Shown one piece after another: positions 15,996 to 22,867 of a stretch of 64,000 nt of DNA; the first letter of the stretch is position 1; every line of letters begins with the position of its first letter. This DNA comes from Tunturiibacter gelidiferens (GTDB lineage: Bacteria > Acidobacteriota > Terriglobia > Terriglobales > Acidobacteriaceae). A model generated the notes under the pieces. The model did no database searches. It saw only the letters and a program-made list of their open reading frames with translations, and was not told where the DNA came from. The position numbers and the translations under genes are program-made. The stretch lies in assembly GCF_013410115.1 (NCBI RefSeq), contig NZ_JACCCV010000001.1:1984001-2048000 (forward strand). Direction: 5' to 3'.

Positions 15996-16022
15996 TAAAG
16001 TCGGCGCGGGGGACGCCGATGA
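15996..16022 (+). promoter_or_regulatory. Sigma28 (FliA) promoter of flagellin
   Basis: TAAA (15996-15999), exactly 15 bases, GCCGATGA (16015-16022). This matches the FliA consensus TAAA-N15-GCCGATAA at all but one position. Transcription would start near 16029, giving a leader of about 130 bases before fliC at 16159. Confidence 0.8.
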
Positions 16023-16024
16023 GG

Positions 16025-16135
16025 GGTTTGAACGCGGAGCCTACCGCTTGGTGAACCGGATCTCACAGACTGCTTCGGCAGGGAGGTGAGTTCGCCGGTC
16101 GGGCACCAGGGACTGGCGTCGCGGTAACTCAAACC
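16025..16135 (+). ncRNA. Structured 5' leader RNA of flagellin (candidate cis-regulatory element)
   Basis: Six stems nest in one another: GGTTTGA/TCAAACC (16025-16031 with 16129-16135), TACCGC/GCGGTA (16042-16047 with 16121-16126), TGGTG/CACCA (16049-16053 with 16104-16108), ACCGG/CCGGT (16055-16059 with 16095-16099), CTCAC/GTGAG (16062-16066 with 16086-16090) and CTGC/GCAG closed by a TTCG tetraloop (16070-16081). A seventh small hairpin, GAC-TGGC-GTC, lies at 16111-16120. The flagellin ribosome site follows at 16145-16149. I recognise no known riboswitch. With the predicted transcript start near 16029, the outermost stem may be only partly transcribed. Confidence 0.6.
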
Positions 16136-16158
16136 GAGCAGTACAGGAGCGTTTCCAC

Positions 16159-17004
16159 ATGTCCTTGGGCATTCTTACAAACGTTGCAGCAACCTATGCT
16201 GAGAACAACCTCAACTCGACGCAGAACAGTCTTCAGAATGTTCTCCAGCAGCTCTCCTCGGGTTCGCGCATCAACAGCGGCGCGGACGACGCGGCCGGCC
16301 TTTCGATCGCGGACGGCCTTACCGCCAACCAAGCTGCGCTGACCCAGTCGGCACAGAATGCACAGAACGGCGTGGGCTTGCTGCAGACCGCTGACGGTGC
16401 GTTGTCTCAGGTGACCAACCTTCTCGATCGCGCGGTTACGCTTGCTACCGAGGCTTCCAACGGTGGTTTGACTGCCGCTCAGTCGACTGCTGCCAACACC
16501 GAATTTCAGAGCATTCTGACTGAGATCGGCAACATCGGTAGCACCACGAACTTCAACAGTACCGGTGTCTTCAATCAGGCAGCAGGAACGACTTTCAATC
16601 TCACTGATGGTACGGCTACCGGACTCACAACCATCACCGCGGCGGCGACAGCACTTACTGCCACAAGCATCGGGGGACAAGCCTTCACCGCTGCCGACAC
16701 TCTGGCTGGCGCGACGCCGCAGGCTTCGGCGCTGACCACGCTGACCGCCATTACCGCGGCGATCTCCGGCGTTTCGGCCGACCGTGGCGCGATCGGTGCC
16801 AACATCAACCAGTTGAACGCGGCTGCCAGCGTTGCCAGCTCGGAAGAGGTGAATCTCTCCTCTGCCAATAGCGCAATTCGTGCGACGAACTTCGGTCAGG
16901 CGACGAGCGATCTGGCTAAGTTCCAGGTGCTGAGCCAGACCGGTATCAGCGCTCTTGCCCAGGCGAACAGCTCACAGCAGGAGATCCTGAAGCTGCTGCA
17001 ATAA
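16159..17004 (+). CDS. fliC: Flagellin FliC
   Basis: The filament subunit, 281 residues. It shows the conserved N-terminal D0/D1 region (NLNSTQNSLQNVLQQLSSG, then SGADDAAGLSIADGLTA) and C-terminal D1/D0 region (DRGAIGANINQLNAAASVAS, AIRATNFGQATSDLAKFQVL, with a helical end finishing ILKLLQ). The middle is short and rich in Thr and Ala, so the outer D2/D3 domains are largely missing and this is a minimal flagellin. An AGGAG site precedes the ATG by about nine bases. It is driven by the sigma28 promoter at 15996 and closed by the terminator at 17018, so it is mainly monocistronic ahead of fliD. Confidence 0.95.
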   Translation: MSLGILTNVAATYAENNLNSTQNSLQNVLQQLSSGSRINSGADDAAGLSIADGLTANQAALTQSAQNAQNGVGLLQTADGALSQVTNLLDRAVTLATEASNGGLTAAQSTAANTEFQSILTEIGNIGSTTNFNSTGVFNQAAGTTFNLTDGTATGLTTITAAATALTATSIGGQAFTAADTLAGATPQASALTTLTAITAAISGVSADRGAIGANINQLNAAASVASSEEVNLSSANSAIRATNFGQATSDLAKFQVLSQTGISALAQANSSQQEILKLLQ

Positions 17005-17017
17005 GCGGATGAAAGCG

Positions 17018-17062
17018 ACGGTGGCCACGCGAAGAGGCGTGGCCGCCGTTCTTTCGTTTTTG
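17018..17062 (+). terminator. Rho-independent terminator after flagellin
   Basis: A 13-base stem, ACGGTGGCCACGC pairing with GCGTGGCCGCCGT (one G-T wobble), with a six-base loop, followed by TCTTTCGTTTTTG. It starts 14 bases after the fliC stop. Confidence 0.92.
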
Positions 17063-17147
17063 TGAGGGTTAGCTGCTTCTAATCTTCGATGGTCAGATCT
17101 GGCAAGGCGCTTGCTTCCTGACCGTGCAAGAAGAACGGAAAGGTGAC

Positions 17148-18506
17148 ATGGGCACTGTTGGATTAAGTTTCGGGTCGGCGACGAGTGGTCAGGGATTCGA
17201 CGTGGCGTCGACGGTGACGCAGATTCAAGCGGCAAGCCAGGCCATTGAGACTCCGTGGCAGAATCAACTTACGGCCTTGAAGGCTCAGGATACGGTTCTC
17301 TCTTCGCTTGGAACAGATCTTTCGACCCTCTCTACTAGTTTGCAAAAGCTGACGGATTTTGAGGGTGTCTTCGCCGAGAAACAGGGGTCGAGCTCGAATA
17401 CGGACGTGCTCAGCCTGACCTCGGCGAGCTCGACGGCGGTGGCAGGAAGTCACACGATCGTTATCGGGCAACTGGCGCAGACCTCGTCCGATGCGTCTAC
17501 TTCTATTTCGAACGCGAACGACACGCTGTCGGGGAGTGTGACGATTCAGGGGCACACGTTTAATGTGGACAGCACCGATAACGACACTACACTCGCGTCT
17601 CTCTCTGCTGCGATCAACTCCGCCGGGATCGGCGTTAGCGCAAGCGTGATCACGGACTCAAGCGGGTCGCGGCTTTCGATTGTAAGTGGGACCAGCGGAG
17701 CGGCGGGACAGCTGACCATCTCTGGTTCTTTGTCTGGCGCATCCTCGGGAAATATTACCTTCCAGACTGGTGAGAATGGACAGGATGCCAACCTGACCGT
17801 CGATGGAGTATCGATTACAAGTTCGTCCAATACTGTGAGTAACGCGATTCCCGGAGTCACATTTCAACTGCTAGCGCCCTCTACCAGCCCGGTGCAGGTA
17901 CAGATTACGGACGCCACTACGGACATTGCAACCGCGATAAGCAGTTTTGTTTCGGCCTATAACACGGTGGTAGGAGACATAAATACTCAGGAGCAAAGCG
18001 GCGCGGGGGGAACCTCTTCGCCGCTCCTGGGAAGTCCGATCATAGCTCAGTTGCAGGAGTCCATTACTGGATCCCTCTTCTCCGGTTCGGCAAGTGGTTC
18101 GATCAACAACATTACCCAGTTGGGAATCAGTGTCAACAATGATGGAACTCTGACACTGAGTGCGGATACCCTGACCAGCGCTCTGAACTCCAATCTGGCC
18201 GACGTGACCGGCTTTTTGCAGAACTCGGGAAGTTTCGGCCAGACGTTGGCCACCGCTCTGAACAATGCCGGGACGCAGGCGCCGAGTGGAGCCATCTATC
18301 TTGCACAGCAACAGAACAGCAGTGAGGAGACGGCGCTGAATGCGGATATTACCAACGAAAACGCAATTCTGGCGACGCAGAAGACGCAGCTGACGAATGA
18401 ATTGAATGCTGCGAATCAGATTTTGCAGTCAATCCCGAGTCAACTTAATGAGGTCAATTCGGTCTTTGATTCCTTGACGGGTTTCAACCCAAATACGCAG
18501 GCATAA
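17148..18506 (+). CDS. fliD: Flagellar filament cap FliD (hook-associated protein 2)
   Basis: The cap that assembles flagellin at the filament tip, 452 residues. The FliD N-terminal domain (residues about 9-110: GFDVASTVTQIQAASQAIETPW and LSTLSTSLQKLTDF) and C-terminal domain (ITDATTDIATAISSFVSAYNTVVGDINTQ, ITQLGISVNNDGTLTLSADTL) are clear. The Ser/Thr/Ala-rich middle replaces the usual variable domain. I prefer the ATG at 17148, which follows AAAGGTGAC, over the GTG at 17124. It is followed after 13 bases by fliS, its usual partner. Confidence 0.93.
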   Translation: MGTVGLSFGSATSGQGFDVASTVTQIQAASQAIETPWQNQLTALKAQDTVLSSLGTDLSTLSTSLQKLTDFEGVFAEKQGSSSNTDVLSLTSASSTAVAGSHTIVIGQLAQTSSDASTSISNANDTLSGSVTIQGHTFNVDSTDNDTTLASLSAAINSAGIGVSASVITDSSGSRLSIVSGTSGAAGQLTISGSLSGASSGNITFQTGENGQDANLTVDGVSITSSSNTVSNAIPGVTFQLLAPSTSPVQVQITDATTDIATAISSFVSAYNTVVGDINTQEQSGAGGTSSPLLGSPIIAQLQESITGSLFSGSASGSINNITQLGISVNNDGTLTLSADTLTSALNSNLADVTGFLQNSGSFGQTLATALNNAGTQAPSGAIYLAQQQNSSEETALNADITNENAILATQKTQLTNELNAANQILQSIPSQLNEVNSVFDSLTGFNPNTQA

Positions 18507-18519
18507 CTTAGGAGCAAAG

Positions 18520-18984
18520 ATGAGCTACCAAGATCAAAGTCTGTCCGGTGCGACCGGCGTCGAACTTGTTGTCGCGCTTTACGATGGTACGATTCGCTTT
18601 CTTTATCGCGCGATGCAGTGTGTGGAAGAGGACGACGTGCGGGGACGTCGCATCGCGGTGAAGAAGGTGCTCGATATCCTGACGTATCTTCAGGCGCGAT
18701 TGCGGCCGGATCTCGGTGGGACGGTAGCTGCTTCGCTCGCAGACTTCTACGCGACGATGTTCACGATGACGCTGGAGGCTTCGCACCTGGAGTCGAAGGA
18801 GCAGTTTGAAGAGGTGATTGGCTTTGTTCGCAATGTCCGCGAGGCCTGGGTGGTCGTGGCGCGTGATCCGGAGGCGGGCAAGGTGTTGCCGCGAGAGCTG
18901 AGAACGCGGGAGGAGCGGTTCGTTCCGCAGACGGAGATGTATGCGCCTGTTAGCGAGGCTGCAGCTTCGGGCTGGTCGGCTTAG
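18520..18984 (+). CDS. fliS: Flagellin export chaperone FliS
   Basis: Binds the flagellin C-terminus in the cytoplasm and keeps it from polymerising before export. The 154 residues include the helical-bundle signature GVELVVALYDGTIRFLYRAMQ and LDILTYLQARLRPDLGGTVAASLADFYATM. A C-terminal extension (about residues 125-154) is longer than in the 130-residue standard form. A TTAGGAG site precedes the ATG, and the gene lies 13 bases after fliD. Confidence 0.9.
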   Translation: MSYQDQSLSGATGVELVVALYDGTIRFLYRAMQCVEEDDVRGRRIAVKKVLDILTYLQARLRPDLGGTVAASLADFYATMFTMTLEASHLESKEQFEEVIGFVRNVREAWVVVARDPEAGKVLPRELRTREERFVPQTEMYAPVSEAAASGWSA

Positions 18985-18988
18985 TTTT

Positions 18989-19122
18989 GTTAGCTAGTCA
19001 GCGAGTCAGCGAGTTAGCAAGTCAGCAAATCAGCGAGTTAGCAAGTCAGCGGTTGGGAAATGCGATTCGTTTCCTTGTCAGGCTTGCAGTAACTAGCTAA
19101 CTAGCTAATTAGCTGACTCGCT
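18989..19122. repeat. Octamer tandem repeat with inverted counterpart between convergent genes
   Basis: Seven perfect-length 8-base units of the form (G/A/T)AGT(C/T)AGC run from 18995 to 19050. After a 40-base spacer, 19090-19122 holds about four units of the same octamer in the opposite orientation (AGCTAACTAGCTAATTAGCTG and so on). The two arms can pair into a long imperfect hairpin. It separates fliS from the convergent ABC exporter and overlaps the last codons of the latter; it could act as a two-way terminator. Confidence 0.8.
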
Positions 19123-20887
19123 ACGTGGCTACGGCGAGCTCTTCTTCCAGACGTTGCTTTTCGAAGAGGCTGGTGTAGTAGCCGTTACGCGCGATGAGTT
19201 CTTCGTGGGTTCCCAGCTCTGCGATACGGCCGGCTACGAGGACGGCGATCTGATCGGCGTTGCGGGCTGTCGAGATTCGGTGGGAGATGAAGACGGTGGT
19301 GCGGGTGCCCATGCCTTGGCGCAGTCCGTTCAGGATGCGCTCTTCGGTGTAGGTGTCGACGCTGGCCAGGGCGTCGTCGAGGATGAGGATGCGGGGTTCG
19401 CGGATGACGGCGCGCGCGATGGCGGTGCGCTGCTTCTGGCCGCCGGAGAGGGTGATTCCGCGCTCTCCTACCATTGTCTCGAAGCCCTTGGGGAACTCAA
19501 GGATTTCGTTGCCTATGTGCGCGATGCTGGCTGCGTCCTGGACCTGCTCCTCAGAGGCGTCGGGCCTGCCGAAGGCGATGTTCTGGCGGATGGTGTCGGA
19601 GAAGAGGAAGGTCTCTTGCGGGACGAAACCGATCTGCCGGCGGATGTCGGCGAGTGGGTACGAGCGGATAGGTTCGCCATCTACCAGGACCATGCCTGGA
19701 GCTGCGTCGTGAAGACGAGGGATGAGACCGACGAGGGTTGATTTTCCGGAGCCGGTGGGGCCGACGATGGCTAACGAGGAGCCGGCTGGAATGCGGAGGT
19801 TGATGTTTTTCAAGACCGCCGGGGCGTCAGGATAGGCGAAGGTGAGATTGCGGAACTCGATCTCGCCGGCGATCTCTTCCGCGTTTTCGAAGCGATGTAC
19901 TTGCTGCGGGGTGACGTCCTGATCGGTGATGGCTGGTTGCTGTTTGAGGAGCTCGTCGATGCGGACCACCGAGGCGGTGCCGCGCTGGAAGAGATTGACG
20001 ACCCAGCCGACTGCGATCATGGGCCAGGTGAGCTGCACCATGTAGACGTTGAAGGAGGTGAACTGGCCAACGGAGATGTTGTGGGAGACGACTTCGTGGC
20101 CGCCTACCAGCAGCGTGATCATTAGCGAGAGGCCCAGGACGAACTCGAGGGTGGGCCAGAGCATGGCCATGAGGCGGACGAGATGCAGGCTGCGCTTGAT
20201 GTACTCAAGGTTGGCGGTCTCGAAGGAGTCGATCTCAGCATCTTCCTGGGCGAAGGCTCGGATGAGGCGGGCGCCGGAGAAGTTCTCCTGTGCCTTGGCG
20301 GAGATGTCGGAGAACATGGCCTGAATGCGCTCGAAGCGGCGGTGGATGCGGTTGCCGAAGTACTGGACGAGCACCGAGGCCATGGGGAGGGGGACGAAGG
20401 CGAAGAAGGTCAGCTTCGGACTGATGCGATACATGAAGGGCAGCGCGGCCGCAGTGAAGACGATGGTGTTGGCGCTGTACATGATCGCGGGGCCGAGGAG
20501 CTGGCGGACGGCGTTGAGATCGTTGGTGGTGCGCGCCATGATGTCGCCGGTGCGGGTGGTGTGGTAGAAGCTGGGGGCCTGGCGTTCCAGATTGCTGAAG
20601 AGGTCGTTGCGGAGGTCGAACTCGATCTCGCGGGAGGCCCCGATGATGACCTGACGGGTGATGTAGAGAAAGATCGCGGACAGGACTGCGATGAGAAGAA
20701 GACGAAGGGTGTGGTGGACGACCTTGGCTTCGGTGATGCCGTGCTGCATGTCGTCGATGGCGTGGCCGATGACGATGGGGATGAGCACTTTGATGGCGTT
20801 GTAGAGGATGACCGCGACCCCACCCCAGGCGAGATTCTTCCAGTATCGCCGGAGGTAGGGTACTAGCGGTTTAAGTCGTTCCAACAT
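19121..20887 (-). CDS. ABC exporter, MsbA/LmrA-like half-transporter
   Basis: A 588-residue fused membrane/ATPase half-transporter that presumably works as a homodimer to export lipids or drugs. An N-terminal six-helix domain is followed by an ATPase domain (from about residue 340). The ATPase has Walker A GPTGSGKST, Q-loop GFVPQETFLFSD, signature LSGGQKQRTAIARA, Walker B ILILDDALASVD and the switch His in FISHRIST. A first-intracellular-loop motif (FYHTTRTGDIMARTTNDLNAV) is typical. It starts 34 bases after the stop of the FKBP gene (20922), so the two may be co-transcribed. The substrate cannot be read from sequence. Confidence 0.9.
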   Translation of the reverse strand: MLERLKPLVPYLRRYWKNLAWGGVAVILYNAIKVLIPIVIGHAIDDMQHGITEAKVVHHTLRLLLIAVLSAIFLYITRQVIIGASREIEFDLRNDLFSNLERQAPSFYHTTRTGDIMARTTNDLNAVRQLLGPAIMYSANTIVFTAAALPFMYRISPKLTFFAFVPLPMASVLVQYFGNRIHRRFERIQAMFSDISAKAQENFSGARLIRAFAQEDAEIDSFETANLEYIKRSLHLVRLMAMLWPTLEFVLGLSLMITLLVGGHEVVSHNISVGQFTSFNVYMVQLTWPMIAVGWVVNLFQRGTASVVRIDELLKQQPAITDQDVTPQQVHRFENAEEIAGEIEFRNLTFAYPDAPAVLKNINLRIPAGSSLAIVGPTGSGKSTLVGLIPRLHDAAPGMVLVDGEPIRSYPLADIRRQIGFVPQETFLFSDTIRQNIAFGRPDASEEQVQDAASIAHIGNEILEFPKGFETMVGERGITLSGGQKQRTAIARAVIREPRILILDDALASVDTYTEERILNGLRQGMGTRTTVFISHRISTARNADQIAVLVAGRIAELGTHEELIARNGYYTSLFEKQRLEEELAVAT

Positions 20888-20921
20888 AGTGATTTCTGGG
20901 TGTCCTTGGGATCAGATGAGG

Positions 20922-21620
20922 CTAGAGGGTCTCAGGATGCGGGGGAGTGGTTGATGGAGGGGTCGGGGACGTCGGGTTTGCGGGTGGCGTATCGGTTGCT
21001 GGCTTGGCCGGCGGAGTGGACGGGGTCTGCGCGGGCGGAGTGGCGGAGGGCTGCGCGGGTGTCTCGGATGGCTTCGGCGCTGCATTTGGAGGAACGGGAG
21101 CCTGCTTTGGCTGCGGTGGAGTGTCGGACATGGAGACCAGCTCGACGTCGAAGATGAGGTCTGCTTTCGCCGGGATGACGGGGGGCCGGCCGGATTCTCC
21201 GTAGGCCAGTTGGTACGGGACGAAGAGGCGGCGCTTGCCGCCGACATGCATGCCTTGAAAACCTGTGTCCCAGCCCATGATGACGCGGTGTGCGCCGTAG
21301 GGGAAGGTTATCGGTTCGCCGCCGGGGTGATCGAAGGAGGAGTCGAACTTGGTGCCGTTGGTGAGCCAGCCGGTGTAGTGGACAGTGTAGTACTTACGCT
21401 CTTCAGCGGGGCCTCCGGTGCCGATTTTGGTGTCGATATACCTGAGCGTGTAGAGAGGCTTGGGGAGTCCGACTACCTTGGGGATGTTGGGCGGCGTGGT
21501 TGCGGTCTTTGCAGCGGTGGTGTGGTGCGGGGTGGTCGTGGTTGCTTTTGGGGTGGTTTGGGCGGTGGCGACGGTTGTAAAAGCGGCCAAAAGGGTGATC
21601 GAGGGGAGCTTTGCAATCAT
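20922..21620 (-). CDS. Exported FKBP-type peptidyl-prolyl isomerase
   Basis: A periplasmic folding enzyme, 232 residues. It has a signal peptide (MIAKLPSITLLAAFTTVATAQ), a Thr-rich linker, and one FKBP domain (residues about 60-165). The FKBP core motifs are YYTVHYTGWLTNGTKFDSSF, PITFPYGAHRVIMGWDTGFQGM, GGKRRLFVPYQLAYGESG and IPAKADLIFDVELVSM. A long Pro/Ala/Thr-rich tail of about 65 residues follows and looks disordered. It is divergent from the ArsR gene and upstream of the ABC exporter. Confidence 0.9.
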   Translation of the reverse strand: MIAKLPSITLLAAFTTVATAQTTPKATTTTPHHTTAAKTATTPPNIPKVVGLPKPLYTLRYIDTKIGTGGPAEERKYYTVHYTGWLTNGTKFDSSFDHPGGEPITFPYGAHRVIMGWDTGFQGMHVGGKRRLFVPYQLAYGESGRPPVIPAKADLIFDVELVSMSDTPPQPKQAPVPPNAAPKPSETPAQPSATPPAQTPSTPPAKPATDTPPANPTSPTPPSTTPPHPETL

Positions 21621-21705
21621 TGTGGTTCCAGTTTAGGACGTTTGCGCTTAACAGAGGTGAACAGTATAGGATTTTCGCCTTGAGTATAAAACTATTTAAT
21701 AATTT

Positions 21706-21753
21706 GGTTGAATAGTTTTAGTTTTTGAATTATATTCAACCACATGGTTGAAT
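21706..21753 (+). promoter_or_regulatory. Promoter and operator of the ArsR-AHSA1 pair, apparently leaderless
   Basis: -35 TTGAAT (21708-21713), a 17-base spacer, -10 TATATT (21731-21736); the transcript would begin at or within a base of the ATG at 21744. A perfect palindrome ATTCAACC-ACAT-GGTTGAAT (21734-21753) covers the -10 edge and the start codon. A third copy of the half-site GGTTGAAT (21706-21713) covers the -35. This fits autorepression by the ArsR protein. Confidence 0.7.
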
Positions 21754-22121
21754 TGTCAGTTGCTTCTTTGGATTCCGTGTTTCATGCTCTTTCGGACGCT
21801 ACGCGTCGCGCGATTCTGCGGGACGTGAGCCGGGAGGCCAGGACGGTGGGGCAGATTGCAGAGCCTTACAACATGTCGCTGGCGGCAGTGTCGAAGCATC
21901 TGCAGGTGCTGGAACGGGCGGATTTGATTCGGCGGGAGAAGAAGGGCAACTTTCGGATGGTGCAGTTGAATGCGGATAGTTTGCGGGCAGCGCAGGAGTG
22001 GCTTGCCTACTACGAAACATTCTGGACGGGCCAGTTGGATGCCCTCCAGAATTACCTGGAGACGGCGGAGACGCCGGGAGAGGATGTGCGGAATGGCAAC
22101 TCTGGAGATGGATCAAAATAA
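21744..22121 (+). CDS. ArsR-family winged-helix transcriptional regulator
   Basis: A 125-residue repressor-type regulator with the subfamily start FHALSDATRRAILRDVSRE and the DNA-recognition helix region NMSLAAVSKHLQVLERADLIRREKKG. It lacks the Cys pairs of metal-sensing ArsR proteins, so it is of the type usually encoded beside an AHSA1/START protein. The downstream AHSA1 gene overlaps it by 29 bases. The operator across its start codon suggests self-control. Confidence 0.9.
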   Translation: MVELSVASLDSVFHALSDATRRAILRDVSREARTVGQIAEPYNMSLAAVSKHLQVLERADLIRREKKGNFRMVQLNADSLRAAQEWLAYYETFWTGQLDALQNYLETAETPGEDVRNGNSGDGSK

Positions 22122-22590
22122 AGTTGACAGAAGCGCTTTGAAGCTTGAGTTGACGCGGGTGATTCGGGCGAGCCGGGCACGGGTCTACGAGGCTTGGACG
22201 CGGCCGGAGATCTTGCAGAAATGGCATGCGCCGGGCGATATGAATTTTGTGAGCGCCACGCTCGATGTGCGCGAGGGGGGAACTTACGAAGTTTTATCGC
22301 AGGGGATGATGTGTGCCAAGGAGGGGATGACGGACGAAGAGAGAAAGCGTCAAGTAGCGGTTCGTGGGCAGTATTTAAGGGTGATTCCGAACGAGCTGCT
22401 GCAGTTTACGTGGAACGGAAGTTGGGCTCCAACGGAAACCTCGATGGTGACGGTGTTTCTGAGAGATGTCGAGGGCGGAACGGAGATACGGTTGCAGCAT
22501 GAACAGTTCGCTACGGAGAGCTCGCGAGATGGTCATGGGATGGGCTGGGAGAGCTTGTTTGGGAAGCTGGCTACGGCGCTGGAGGGCTGA
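22093..22590 (+). CDS. SRPBCC/AHSA1 (activator of Hsp90 ATPase-like) domain protein
   Basis: A 165-residue START/SRPBCC-fold protein with a hydrophobic ligand pocket. Visible signature: LTRVIRASRARVYEAWTRPE, QKWHAPGDMNF, DVREGGTYEV, RVIPNELLQFTW and the closing helix GHGMGWESLFGKLATAL. The family occurs with ArsR regulators across bacteria, but the ligand and target are generally unknown. The start at 22093 overlaps the ArsR gene and follows GAGAGG, so translation is coupled. Confidence 0.85.
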   Translation: MATLEMDQNKVDRSALKLELTRVIRASRARVYEAWTRPEILQKWHAPGDMNFVSATLDVREGGTYEVLSQGMMCAKEGMTDEERKRQVAVRGQYLRVIPNELLQFTWNGSWAPTETSMVTVFLRDVEGGTEIRLQHEQFATESSRDGHGMGWESLFGKLATALEG

Positions 22591-22692
22591 TGGGAGGAAC
22601 GGCGAGTGGCGGACGGGTGGGTCCGCTGCCGTCGACTGCTTTGCGACGGGTTGCTGGCGGGCGGAGCTGGTAGTGAATTTGGAGAGTTCGAG

Positions 22693-22845
22693 ACAACAGC
22701 AGATTCCTCCGCTTCGCTGCGGAATGATAAACAAAAAAGCAATTACAAACAGAAAAGAAAAACAATTACGAACGAAGAGCAACGATGACAAACGAAGAGC
22801 GATAATGACAAGCGAAATGCAGCAACAAAAACGGGTCGAGGTGAC
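22693..22845 (+). repeat. Family A hairpin repeat with long A-rich tail
   Basis: AGCAGATTCC, a TCCGC-TTCGCT-GCGGA hairpin, GGAATGATAAAC, then about 100 bases of A-rich degenerate tail with recurring ACAAA, AATTACAAAC and ACGAAGAGC words. It lies between convergent genes (AHSA1 and LptFG). Confidence 0.75.
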
Positions 22846-22867
22846 GCCGTTTTTGTTCGAACGACGG

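Noticed and set aside
16025-16135. Cyclic-di-GMP (GEMM-I) riboswitch
   Set aside because: ACGC..AGCC-like words occur, but the GNRA-loop and receptor layout and the remaining conserved bases are missing.
18995-19050. Possible CRISPR array
   Set aside because: Units are eight bases with no spacers, so it is a simple tandem repeat.
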